Assembly (NCBI GenBank): GCA_038749025.1
Contig: JBCDIL010000005.1
Span: 1 to 64,000, forward strand
Length of the DNA: 64,000 bases
Source: JBCAXA01 sp038749025
GTDB lineage: Bacteria > Pseudomonadota > Gammaproteobacteria > Steroidobacterales > Woeseiaceae
Direction: 5' to 3'
Made by a program: the position numbers and the translations under genes. The notes below the pieces were generated by a model that was not told the origin of the DNA, ran no database searches, and saw only the letters and a program-made list of their open reading frames with translations. Below, piece after piece: positions 37,466-46,162 of the stretch; the first letter of the stretch is position 1, and each line of letters starts with the position of its first letter.

Positions 37466-37810
37466 TACTGCACACCCCCAAAACGAATGGTTTGCTTGTG
37501 TTCGCCTGCCCGCTGGACGCGGCGCTTATTGTTTGGTGCCGATCGCAGACGGCCAGATGCCGCGCTGCGCGAACTGGAATCGCGCCGCTGCGAGGTTGTT
37601 GCAATCGGAGACTGAATGGACACCGCTGCGCTGCCGCTAGCTGGGAATGGCGGCCCGAGCGATCGTCATCGCGACGATCCGGTCGGCGTCTTTGATCGGT
37701 CTCATGAACGAAAACCGACCTTGTGTCAGGTTGTTACGCATCTCGGCCCCCCCGTTAGCGTATTCGAGATTGCCGATCGACTCGGCACTGCAGCTGACCA
37801 CTGGACGATA

Positions 37811-37827
37811 AATTGGTACTACCAATT
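37811..37827. promoter_or_regulatory. FadR/PdhR-type operator-like palindrome upstream of the alginate operon
   Basis: AATTGGTACTACCAATT is a perfect 17-bp palindrome about an odd centre. It matches the AATTGGT-N3-ACCAATT form known for the FadR subfamily of GntR regulators such as PdhR. It lies about 350 bp before the lipoprotein start. No gene for such a regulator is in the window. Confidence 0.55.
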
Positions 37828-37845
37828 ATTGTCATATACGCCGCG

Positions 37846-37858
37846 GTGGTAAGACCAC
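37846..37858. promoter_or_regulatory. Second TGGT-N3-ACCA palindrome
   Basis: GTGGTAAGACCAC is a perfect 13-bp palindrome with the same TGGT-N3-ACCA core. Its centre is 33 bp (about three helical turns) from the first site, so two dimers could bind the same face of the DNA. Confidence 0.45.
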
Positions 37859-38213
37859 TAAAGCATTATGCGGTTGGAGTCCAGGAAAAGGCAACCCTAT
37901 CGGGAGAATCTGTAAACACTGCACCGACCAAGGACCGGCCGCACTGTGCGAGCCCAGCGAGAAACATCGGACGAACGAGGTACTAACGGCTACCGATTGG
38001 TAAGCACAATTGGCAAACCAAAAACGATGAGTGGTCGATCGTTGGTTTTCAGCCCCTTGTGGACGCCACGATCCCATCGCACGCTACTGGGCCGCGCGAC
38101 CTGGCACTGGCCGAGCTTGCTCGACCGGCACGCCGCAGGCGTGACGCCGGCGCTAAGTCTTAACAGGTGCTTTACCCCTGGCGCGCGCCTGCCCCGACGA
38201 CTCGACGGAGACG

Positions 38214-40865
38214 CTAGCTCACCCAAGGCGCGGGCGTTGTCGCGTCGATGCCGTATTGGTTGATCGCTTTAGCCAATACCGAGCGTTTGACGGCGCCAGC
38301 CGTCACTAACGCATCGAGAGCAGCAACAACGATATGGTGGCGATCGACTTCGAAGAATTGACGCAACTTCGTTCGTGTATCGGAACGGCCAAAACCGTCT
38401 GTCCCAAGCGCGACAAACGGTGCGTCAACGTACGACGCAATCATCTGCGGTACAGCCCGAACGTAGTCGGTGGCAGCGACAATCGGCGCGGCCCCGGCAA
38501 GCAAGGCACAGACGTGCGCGACATCCGGCGGCGAATCTGGCGAGAGTCGGTTTTGCCGCTGCACCACGCGGGCATTGCGTTCCAGTTCGGTATAGCTGGT
38601 AACGCTAAACACGTCAGCGCCGATACCCCAGCCCTCGGCCAATAACACGGCTGCCGCTTCAACCTCGCGCAGGATCGTGCCAGAGCCAAGCAGCCGAACG
38701 TTGGCAGGCTCATCGTCGACGGTCGTTGCCGACAAGCGATACATGCCTTGAATGATCTCCGCATCGATACCGTCAGGCATCGACGGATTTTCGTACTTCT
38801 CGTTCATCGCGGTCAGGTAGTAGAACTCATCGACCTGCTCCTCCATCATGCGCTGCGCCCCGTAGTGGACGATGGTCGCTAACTCATACGCGTAACAAGG
38901 ATCGTAAGCGCGACAGTTGGGAACGGTTGCCGCCACCAATTGGCTCGAACCGTCTTGATGCTGTAAGCCCTCGCCGGACAGCGTTGTCCGACCGGCCGTG
39001 GCACCGATTAAGAAACCGCGTGCACGCTGATCGGCGGCCGCCCAGATCAAATCGCCGACCCGTTGAAAACCGAACATGGAGTAGTAGATATAAATCGGTA
39101 GCAACGCCTTCGAATGGACGCTATACGCGGTCGCCGCAGCGGTCCATGACGCCATCGCACCGGCCTCCGTTATGCCTTCTTCGAGCAGTTGTCCGGTGGC
39201 GGTTTCGTTATAGAGCAGCAGGCTTTTGGCATCTTCGGGCTCGTACAGCTGACCATCCGGCGCGTAGATACCGATTTGGCGAAACAGATTCGCCATCCCG
39301 AAGGTACGCGCTTCGTCGGCCACGATCGGAACGATCCGCGGCCCGAGCGTCGCGTCTTTCAGCAAGCCGGCCAACATTCGGACGAACGCCATCGTCGACG
39401 ACATTTGTTTACCGTCCGCGTCCAGTGCGAACCGGGCCCAATCGTTGCGGGGCGGCACAGGCACAGATTCGGCTTTGCGCTGGCGTACCGGCAGGCTACC
39501 GCCGAGCGCATCTCGGCGGGCATGCAGATAACGCAGCTCTTCACTCGACGCCGGCAGACTCAAGAATTCGAGGTTCTCAACCTGCGCGTCGCTCAACGGC
39601 AAGGCAAACCGATCGCGGTATTGGATCAACCCTTCAACATCGAGCTTCTTGGCCTGGTGCGCCGTCATACGCGACTCACCCGCGCTACCCATCCCGAAGC
39701 CCTTTTTGGTCTTGGCGAGAATAACGGTGGGCTGCCCTTGGTGATCACGGGCCGCACTGAATGCCGCGTAGAGCTTCTGGAAATCGTGGCCGCCGCGATG
39801 CAAGCGATCGATCTCATCGTCGTTCATGTGCCGAACGAGAGCAGCTGTCTCCGGGTCCTCATTGAAAAAGTGCTTTAGGTTGTAAGCACCGTCTTTGGCC
39901 CCGAGCGTTTGATACTTGCCGTCAACGGTCGCCGCGAAGCGTCGCAACAACGCATGGTTGGTATCGCGGGCGAACAGCGCATCCCAATTGCTGCCCCAGA
40001 GCACCTTGATAACGTTCCAACCGGCGCCGCGGAATAGCCCTTCGAGTTCTTGGATGATCTGACCGTTACCGCGAACTGGTCCATCGAGGCGTTGCAGGTT
40101 GCAATTGACGATGAACGTAATGTTGTCGAGGCGCTCGCGTGCGGCGAGCGACAGCGCACCGATGGATTCGGGTTCGTCCATCTCACCGTCGCCGAATACG
40201 CCCCATACCTGCCGCTCACCGGAGTCGAGAATCTGGCGCGCCTGCAAGTAACGCATCAGCCGTGCGTTGTAGATCGCTGTTATTGGACCGAGGCCCATCG
40301 ACCCGGTTGGGAATTGCCAGAATTCTGGCATCAACCAGGGATGCGGGTACGAACACAGACCGCCGCCGCCGACTTCTTGCCGATAGCGGGCGAGCGCTGT
40401 TTCGTCCAACCGCCCCTCTAAAAAGGCGCGGGCGTAGATGCCCGGCGACGAGTGCGGCTGAAAATAGACAAGATCAGCGTGCTCCCCACCGTTAAAGAAG
40501 TGATTGAAACCGGTCTCGAAAATCTCAGCCGCCGATGCGTAGCTGGCGATGTGACCACCCAGATCGCCATAGGCACGATTCGCTCGCATGACCGTTACGA
40601 GCGCATTCCAACGCACAATCGCCGTTATGCGTTCCTCGATACGCAGGTCGCCAGGGAATGGCGGCTGTTCATCGAGGGGAATCGTGTTCCGGTACGACGT
40701 GTACGGCAGCGGCGCACGCTTCAGGGCACGGCGTTCGGCGTGAGCATCGAGCGCATCGAGAAGCCGCTTGGCTTCCTCCTCCCCGTAGGTATCGATCAAC
40801 GAGTCCAGAGCGTCTAACCAGTCTTGCCGTTCTTCGTCTTCGATGGGATGACTATCTGACAACAT
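38214..40865 (-). CDS. aceE: Homodimeric pyruvate dehydrogenase E1 component (AceE type), orphan
   Basis: About 883 residues (887 if started at the TTG at 40877), the same size as E. coli AceE. The thiamine-diphosphate motif is GDGEMDEPES ending in NCNLQRLDG, and long AceE-like blocks are visible (HISPGVYARAFLEGRL-like, SYPHPWLMPEFWQFPTGSMG, FGFQRVGDLIWAA). It decarboxylates a 2-oxo acid, normally pyruvate, and transfers the acyl group to a lipoyl E2. No aceF or lpd gene is adjacent, so it either uses E2/E3 made elsewhere or is a paralogue for another 2-oxo acid. It is 54 bp downstream of a SnoaL-like gene that carries a regulon site upstream. Confidence 0.9.
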   Translation of the reverse strand: MLSDSHPIEDEERQDWLDALDSLIDTYGEEEAKRLLDALDAHAERRALKRAPLPYTSYRNTIPLDEQPPFPGDLRIEERITAIVRWNALVTVMRANRAYGDLGGHIASYASAAEIFETGFNHFFNGGEHADLVYFQPHSSPGIYARAFLEGRLDETALARYRQEVGGGGLCSYPHPWLMPEFWQFPTGSMGLGPITAIYNARLMRYLQARQILDSGERQVWGVFGDGEMDEPESIGALSLAARERLDNITFIVNCNLQRLDGPVRGNGQIIQELEGLFRGAGWNVIKVLWGSNWDALFARDTNHALLRRFAATVDGKYQTLGAKDGAYNLKHFFNEDPETAALVRHMNDDEIDRLHRGGHDFQKLYAAFSAARDHQGQPTVILAKTKKGFGMGSAGESRMTAHQAKKLDVEGLIQYRDRFALPLSDAQVENLEFLSLPASSEELRYLHARRDALGGSLPVRQRKAESVPVPPRNDWARFALDADGKQMSSTMAFVRMLAGLLKDATLGPRIVPIVADEARTFGMANLFRQIGIYAPDGQLYEPEDAKSLLLYNETATGQLLEEGITEAGAMASWTAAATAYSVHSKALLPIYIYYSMFGFQRVGDLIWAAADQRARGFLIGATAGRTTLSGEGLQHQDGSSQLVAATVPNCRAYDPCYAYELATIVHYGAQRMMEEQVDEFYYLTAMNEKYENPSMPDGIDAEIIQGMYRLSATTVDDEPANVRLLGSGTILREVEAAAVLLAEGWGIGADVFSVTSYTELERNARVVQRQNRLSPDSPPDVAHVCALLAGAAPIVAATDYVRAVPQMIASYVDAPFVALGTDGFGRSDTRTKLRQFFEVDRHHIVVAALDALVTAGAVKRSVLAKAINQYGIDATTPAPWVS

Positions 40866-40919
40866 CGGGTGTTCCAATCGGTGTCGCGGGCCAGCACGGT
40901 GCCCACAAAAACGTAATGC

Positions 40920-41270
40920 CTATCTTCTCACGTCGACGTGGCGAAGCTTGCCGTCAAGCACCACGAGGGTTTCATTACCGGCCGATTCGATAGCCTCGCC
41001 CGCCAGAGTCAGAGCACGCATAACGAAATCGATCCGCACCACACCCGGCTCGGTTTCGTCGAGCTGCAACACGTCCCACGTCACCCGTTCAAACCGCGCG
41101 AAAAACGCCCGCATCATGACCATGATGGGCTCGACGCCGACGAGCACACCACTCGTTGGTGAACGGTACGTCGACGTATCGGTAAACAGCCTCTCGATGC
41201 CGACGAGGTCAGCGTCGTTGCAGAGCTTGACGTAGTGTTTGGCGAGTTCGACAGAAGGAAGGGTTGTCAT
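40920..41270 (-). CDS. SnoaL-like/NTF2-fold protein
   Basis: 116 residues. The pattern ELAKHYVKLCNDADLVGIER followed by LFTDTSTYRSPTSG is typical of the SnoaL/NTF2-like cone fold, which includes small isomerases, hydratases and ligand-binding proteins. The active-site residues cannot be assigned. It precedes aceE on the same strand and probably shares its promoter, which contains a copy of the 18-bp regulon motif about 100 bp upstream. Confidence 0.7.
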   Translation of the reverse strand: MTTLPSVELAKHYVKLCNDADLVGIERLFTDTSTYRSPTSGVLVGVEPIMVMMRAFFARFERVTWDVLQLDETEPGVVRIDFVMRALTLAGEAIESAGNETLVVLDGKLRHVDVRR

Positions 41271-41371
41271 CGGTGATTTGTCGGCACAGGAGCGGGCTCG
41301 ATACGCCTACCGCTACTGAGACTTGCCGTCCGAGCATCGTCCATACCGCGTCGGGACTTGTTAGTATGGTC

Positions 41372-41389
41372 AAGTTGTATAGCCAAGTT
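41372..41389. promoter_or_regulatory. Regulon operator candidate F (SnoaL/aceE and GPH carrier promoters)
   Basis: AAGTTGTATAGCCAAGTT shares 14 of 18 bases with the perfect site at 53662. It lies between the divergent SnoaL and GPH transporter genes, further from the start codons (110 and 150-210 bp) than the other copies. Confidence 0.5.
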
Positions 41390-41590
41390 TGCCGGTAGGC
41401 CTGTTGGTCGATCGTGCATCCGACCTATTGCTAGCTTCCGAGAAAATACCTCTTTTACTATTTTTTTCAATAAATTAAAGATCTACCGCGGTTAGTGGCG
41501 CAACACGCAATCCAATAAATCGATCTATTGGTTGCTTCGCTGAGCCCTGATAAGCGATTATTTGTCGGACAACTTGGATCGGGGAGCACG

Positions 41591-42916
41591 TTGCCAACAC
41601 TCGCGAAACTCGCCTACGGTATCGGCATATTCGGCCCCATGATGGGCTGGGTCGCTGCGATGCAGTACCTGATGTACTTCTACACGGAAGTCATCGGTCT
41701 GGAACCAACGCAGGCTGGGCTCGTGTTTCTCATTGGCATGGCCTGGGATGCAATTAGCGACCCGTTAATCGGCACGGTCGCCGACCGGACGCGGACCCGC
41801 TGGGGGCGTTATCGGCCGTACTTGTTGTTCGGTGCGTTGCCGTACGGCGCCAGTATCGCGTGGCTGTTCACACCGGCCGACGGCAATTCGGCCACCGTTT
41901 TCCTTGCAGTCCTTGCCGCCCACATCGCGTTCCGTACCGGTTACACGTTGGTCTACATGCCCTACACCGCGATGATCGCGCGCATGACCGTCGACTACGA
42001 CAGCCGGACAACATTAACGGCGTACAAGACCTTCTTTATTTTCTCCGCCAATCTGACCGTATCGTTCTCGTTCTATCCGCTGGTTATGTCGTTGGGCGAC
42101 GGCGTCGAGGCACAAGGCTTTTTGCCAGCGGCAGCGCTGTTCGGTGTCATCGCCGCGATCACGGTTTGGGCGTGCTTTTGGTTCACCGACGAATCAGCCC
42201 TGCGGCACAACGACGGCACCGTGACGGCGCCTCTCCGATCGATCCCTGGCGATATGTGGGCCAACGGACCGTTCCTACGCGTATTCGCTGGCGTGGCGAT
42301 CGCGGGTGGTTTTTACGGCGCGGAGCTCGCGATGGTGCCGTACATCGCAAAGTACTGGTTCAACGATGCCGCGCTCAGCCGCGCACTGTTTACCACCCAG
42401 GCAGTCTTGTCGCTGCTTTCCGTGCCGGTTTGGTTGTGGCTTGGGCGGCGCTACGGCAAGCGCTTCGTCTGGGTTGCAGGCACAGCGTTGGCCGGTCTGT
42501 CGCTACTTGTTCTATTCGCTTTGGAGTCGCGCTCGGTGCCGTTGACGGCGCTGTTGTACGGTCTCAATAACATTGGCGCGACCGGCTTTATTCTTATTTT
42601 TTATGCGATGGCTGCCGACACCGTTGACTGGGGCGAAGCGGCAACGGGACGACGTCACGAAGGGGTTGTTTTCGGCGCGATATCGTTCGCCAACAAATTC
42701 GCCGCCGGTATCGCGACCGCCAGTATCGGTGTGGCGCTCGCCGCAGTCGGCTTTGTCTCCGACTTACAGCAAAGCGAAGCGACGCTGACCGGCATCCGGC
42801 TGATCGCGTTGGTCGCGCCGGCGGGCGGCTTCCTCGTCAGCGCACTGCTAATGCTTGGCTACCCACTCACGCGACAAGTCCATGCCGACGCGTTAGCGAC
42901 GAAGGGCGGCGCATGA
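41591..42916 (+). CDS. MFS symporter of the GPH (glycoside-pentoside-hexuronide) family
   Basis: About 441 residues from the TTG at 41591, which has GGGGAG four bases upstream; a TTG at 41528 would add 21 polar residues. The GPH signature is clear: MAWDAISDPLIGTVADRTRTRWGRYRPYLL after helix 2 in shortened form (AWDAISDPLIG, TRTRWGRYRPYLL), and YTAMIARMTVDYDSRTTL. The family imports sugars, uronides and related compounds with a cation. It overlaps the next, paralogous GPH gene by 4 bp, so the two are translationally coupled. Confidence 0.88.
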   Translation: MPTLAKLAYGIGIFGPMMGWVAAMQYLMYFYTEVIGLEPTQAGLVFLIGMAWDAISDPLIGTVADRTRTRWGRYRPYLLFGALPYGASIAWLFTPADGNSATVFLAVLAAHIAFRTGYTLVYMPYTAMIARMTVDYDSRTTLTAYKTFFIFSANLTVSFSFYPLVMSLGDGVEAQGFLPAAALFGVIAAITVWACFWFTDESALRHNDGTVTAPLRSIPGDMWANGPFLRVFAGVAIAGGFYGAELAMVPYIAKYWFNDAALSRALFTTQAVLSLLSVPVWLWLGRRYGKRFVWVAGTALAGLSLLVLFALESRSVPLTALLYGLNNIGATGFILIFYAMAADTVDWGEAATGRRHEGVVFGAISFANKFAAGIATASIGVALAAVGFVSDLQQSEATLTGIRLIALVAPAGGFLVSALLMLGYPLTRQVHADALATKGGA

Positions 42917-44289
42917 CGATCCCACCAGCATCGGCAACGCCATCGTTGAGCATGGCTAGACGCATCGGCTACGCCACCGGCGTCTATGGGGTGTTCCTGT
43001 GCTGGATGATGGTGGCGCTATACCTTCTGTATTTCTACACCGACGTCATGGGCATCAGCCCAGCACGGGCGGGACTCATTTTCTTCATTGCGTCGATGTG
43101 GGATGCGGTGAGCGACCCGTTGATGGGCGTTTTAATCGAGAAGACCCGAACCGCGTGGGGCAAATACCGGCCGTATCTGCTGCTGGCTGCGGTTCCGTTC
43201 GCGGCCAGTTTTGCGGCCATTTTTTATGTGCCGGATTTGTCGGGCGATGGCCTCTTTATCTGGGCGTTGGTCCTACACATCGTCTTTCGGACTTGTTACA
43301 CCGCCATTTACATCCCGTACACCGGCTTGATCGCGCGATTGTCGAGCGATGCCGACGAGCGAGCCAGCATCGCCGGTATTAAGGGCGTGTTTATCTCGCT
43401 GGCATCGTTGACCGTGTCGTTCTTCGCGCTGCCAACGATTACCTACCTCGGGGGCGAACAGGAAGCGGTGGGTTTTTTGCGTATCGCGATGTTGGTTGCC
43501 GGAGTCGCCGTGCTCGCGTTGTGGGCCTGCTTTCTCAGCACAAGAGAGAGCACGGCAGACTTGGCGTCGCACCGTGCCGAAGAAGCACCCGTTAGCGCGA
43601 TAAAGGCACTGACCAGCAATCGTGCGTTTGTACTGATCTTTATCGGCGTATTGCTCTTTACCGGCTGCTATTCCGTCCTTAATAAGTCGATCGTTTACAT
43701 TTTCAAATACGACATCGGCGATCGTGACGCGGCACGCTGGGCGCTATCGGCCATCGCGGCGGCCGGGATTCTCTCTCCGGCACTGTGGATTCCGGTGACC
43801 CATTGGACCAGCAAAAAGACGGTATGGATCGCCGGCTGTGTGATCGCGGCGCTAAGCCTCAGCGTCATCTACTTCGCCAATATTCGCGATATCGCTGGCT
43901 TAGTGATCGCCTTGTTCATCGCCGGATGCGGCATTCACGCCTTTTTGATGACGTTTTACGCGATGGTCGCCGACGCGATCGACTACGGTGAATGGCAGAG
44001 CGGTACGCGTATCGAGGCCCCGGTGTTCGGCATTGTGTCGCTGGCGAACAAGACATCGCTGGCGATTGGCACTTGGCTGTTTACGCTGCTGCTAGAGGGT
44101 ATCGGCTTCGTTCCGAATGTCGAGCAATCCGCCGCGACCATCGACGGTATGCGTTTGATTATGGTCGGCGTACCGATCGCCGGCTTTCTCGCCTCCGCCG
44201 CAGTCATCGCCTTTTTTCCGTTCAATACGGCGGAGCACCGCCGCATTGTTCAAGAACTCGCCGGGCGTCGCAACGCCTCTCAACCCTAA
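42913..44289 (+). CDS. MFS symporter of the GPH family (second copy)
   Basis: 458 residues with the same signatures as its upstream neighbour: MWDAVSDPLMGVLIEKTRTA, WGKYRPYLLLA, and YIPYTGLIARLSSDADERAS. Start and stop codons overlap (ATGA). Tandem GPH carriers may form a pair or transport two related compounds. A short tautomerase gene follows after 17 bp. Confidence 0.88.
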   Translation: MTIPPASATPSLSMARRIGYATGVYGVFLCWMMVALYLLYFYTDVMGISPARAGLIFFIASMWDAVSDPLMGVLIEKTRTAWGKYRPYLLLAAVPFAASFAAIFYVPDLSGDGLFIWALVLHIVFRTCYTAIYIPYTGLIARLSSDADERASIAGIKGVFISLASLTVSFFALPTITYLGGEQEAVGFLRIAMLVAGVAVLALWACFLSTRESTADLASHRAEEAPVSAIKALTSNRAFVLIFIGVLLFTGCYSVLNKSIVYIFKYDIGDRDAARWALSAIAAAGILSPALWIPVTHWTSKKTVWIAGCVIAALSLSVIYFANIRDIAGLVIALFIAGCGIHAFLMTFYAMVADAIDYGEWQSGTRIEAPVFGIVSLANKTSLAIGTWLFTLLLEGIGFVPNVEQSAATIDGMRLIMVGVPIAGFLASAAVIAFFPFNTAEHRRIVQELAGRRNASQP

Positions 44290-44306
44290 TAACAGGAGCA
44301 CCCACC

Positions 44307-44501
44307 GTGGCCGTACTGACACTGCACATCTTTGAAGGCCGCAGCGCCGAAACTAAAGCCCGATTGATCCGTTCGCTAACCGATGCCGTCGTCAAAGAAC
44401 TGCCCGCCAAACCGGAACACGTGCGCGTTATTATTAATGAGTTTCCCACCAGCAACTATGGCGTCGCCGGCAAGACCGTCGATGTTGACGTTAAACCGTG
44501 A
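44307..44501 (+). CDS. 4-oxalocrotonate tautomerase-family protein lacking Pro1
   Basis: 64 residues; the GTG at 44307 has AGGAG eight bases upstream. It aligns without gaps to 4-OT: Arg11 (FEGR), Arg39 (HVRV) and an aromatic residue at position 50 (Tyr for Phe) are conserved. After Met removal the N-terminal residue would be Ala (AVLTLHIF), not the catalytic base Pro1. The length is right for the small hexameric members. It is either a tautomerase using another base or a binding protein. It is in a run with the GPH carriers and the BNR protein. Confidence 0.8.
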   Translation: MAVLTLHIFEGRSAETKARLIRSLTDAVVKELPAKPEHVRVIINEFPTSNYGVAGKTVDVDVKP

Positions 44502-44517
44502 TGCGCTGAACTGACCG

Positions 44518-45501
44518 ATGTCGATCACCGCTTACGCTGCAACGATGCAGTCCGTTTGGTTTAGCCATGACACGGGCGAGTCATGGAGCCGCTTGTTAAC
44601 GCCGACCGGTGGTTTCTACAACGAAGCCCGCTGCTGGGCCGTGGCCGTTCATAAAGACAGACCCGGTGAAGTACTGGCCGGTACGGACCAGGGGCTTTAC
44701 CGCTATACGACGAGCGCTGGGCGGTTTGATTACGTTCCATCCCCGATGGATGACCTGCACATTCTGCGAATCGCGCGCCACCCGCGCGACGCTAATTTCA
44801 TCGCCTGCGGAACCCGCCCGAGCGAGCTTTTCATCTCGCAAGACGATGGCGAGAGCTGGATGCGCTGCGATATGAACAGCTGTACCGAGTGCTGGTTTAT
44901 CAATACATCGCGCGTCACCGGCATCCACTTCGATCCGCGCGACGACGACACGCTATGGGTAACGATCGAGATCGACGGCGTATTTCGCTCGACCGATCGC
45001 GGCAAGACATGGACGCGCCACGTTACAGGATTGCGTGATAACGACACGCACGACCTTGTGTTCATCGACTCGGACGATGCGCGAACGGTGCTCTGCTCGA
45101 CGGAAGCCGGGCTCCACCGTAGCGATGACAATGGCGAGTCATGGCACTACGTCGACGTGCCCGACAACATCGCACCGTGGCTGTATTGGCGCAGCATCAT
45201 CGCCCGCCCGGACGACAGTGGCGTGGTGCTCGCCTCGGTTGGCGACAAACCGTCCGGTGAAGCCGGCGTCTTGTTGATCAGTCACGATGCCGGTCGTTCG
45301 TGGCGCCAAGCGACGCTCTCCGAACCGGTCAACTCCACCATTTGGTCGATTGCCGCGCACCCTAGCAATCCGGAGCAGCTCTTTTTCGCCACGATCTTCG
45401 GGCAGATTTATCGCAGCGACGATGGCGGCGAGTCCTGGCAGAAAATGACGAGAGAGTTGGGCGAGATACGAATGATCGCCTGGCAGCCCACGACCAATTA
45501 A
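44518..45501 (+). CDS. BNR/Asp-box beta-propeller protein
   Basis: 327 residues with six Asp-box motifs of the form S-x-D-x-G-x-S/T-W: SHDTGESW, SQDDGESW, STDRGKTW, SDDNGESW, SHDAGRSW and SDDGGESW. They are spread over the whole length, which fits a six- or seven-bladed propeller. No signal peptide or catalytic residues of sialidases are seen, so it is probably a cytosolic binding or scaffold protein, or an unassigned enzyme. It lies 16 bp after the tautomerase-like gene. Confidence 0.8.
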   Translation: MSITAYAATMQSVWFSHDTGESWSRLLTPTGGFYNEARCWAVAVHKDRPGEVLAGTDQGLYRYTTSAGRFDYVPSPMDDLHILRIARHPRDANFIACGTRPSELFISQDDGESWMRCDMNSCTECWFINTSRVTGIHFDPRDDDTLWVTIEIDGVFRSTDRGKTWTRHVTGLRDNDTHDLVFIDSDDARTVLCSTEAGLHRSDDNGESWHYVDVPDNIAPWLYWRSIIARPDDSGVVLASVGDKPSGEAGVLLISHDAGRSWRQATLSEPVNSTIWSIAAHPSNPEQLFFATIFGQIYRSDDGGESWQKMTRELGEIRMIAWQPTTN

Positions 45502-45519
45502 CCCGATCGAGACGAAGCG

Positions 45520-46152
45520 ATGAGCCACTTACTGTTACGGCCCCACGTTGCGAACGCGAACCGCGATATCACCTCCCCCGACGTCTTGATCGATCGCGTC
45601 TGGGTTGATCAAAACGGTTCGAAAACCTACCTGCCGATTCAGCGGTTGAGCCAAAAAGACGGCTTACAAATGCCAGCGGGACCGATGACGGTGACAGCCG
45701 CTGGACTTTGGACTGCCGCCGGTGGCGGCCCGGTGTTCACTATTGCGGTCGGGCTGCGCCCCCACGGAGCACCGCTGCAGATGGCGGACTTTATCGTCTC
45801 GCGAGGTGCTTGGCGCTGGCGCAATGTGATCGAGCATTGGTCCAGCTGTCGGCTGTCGGTCGTCGGCACGCAGACTGAGCAGTTCACGTTATCGACGGAA
45901 CAGATACCGGCAGCGATCGACGAGCCATCTAGCACACTGCCCAGAAGCGTGGCGCTGCTGACCGAACTGGCGGAGAGATCGTTCGATGGGACGGGAACAC
46001 ACCGTATTGAGATACGCCTTAGCGATCCGGCGACCGGCTTGGAATTAACGCAAGGCGTCATGGTGCACACACTGGGCGACGATGACGGTTCCGACCGCTT
46101 GGCGCCGCGGTATGCCGTTGGCCCCGCTGTTGAAGTGGAGCATTACATCTAA
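45520..46152 (+). CDS. Protein of unknown function
   Basis: 210 residues, no signal peptide, no membrane segment and no motif I recognise. Mostly short beta-strand-like segments (MTVTAAGLWTAAGGGPVFTI, FIVSRGAWRWRNVIEHWS). It is 18 bp after the propeller gene, the last gene of that plus-strand run, and converges with the SDR gene. The context suggests a role with the propeller protein. Confidence 0.6.
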   Translation: MSHLLLRPHVANANRDITSPDVLIDRVWVDQNGSKTYLPIQRLSQKDGLQMPAGPMTVTAAGLWTAAGGGPVFTIAVGLRPHGAPLQMADFIVSRGAWRWRNVIEHWSSCRLSVVGTQTEQFTLSTEQIPAAIDEPSSTLPRSVALLTELAERSFDGTGTHRIEIRLSDPATGLELTQGVMVHTLGDDDGSDRLAPRYAVGPAVEVEHYI

Positions 46153-46162
46153 CGGCGGTCGC

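Larger units (their letters stand above)
37466..38213. promoter_or_regulatory. Promoter region of the alginate operon and 3' flank of aceE
   Basis: This 748-bp gap is the longest without a gene. It should hold the promoter of the alginate operon (minus strand). Two TGGT-N3-ACCA palindromes lie at 37811-37827 and 37846-37858. Open frames here have no ribosome binding sites or recognisable domains. No clear terminator for aceE is seen. Confidence 0.45.

Noticed and set aside
37811..37827. PdhR operator for the neighbouring aceE gene
   Set aside because: The site lies beyond the 3' end of aceE, whose promoter must be near 40.9-41.4 kb. It is upstream of the alginate operon instead.
37466..38213. 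Several short frames in the gap before the alginate operon
   Set aside because: They overlap each other on both strands, lack ribosome binding sites and show no recognisable motif.
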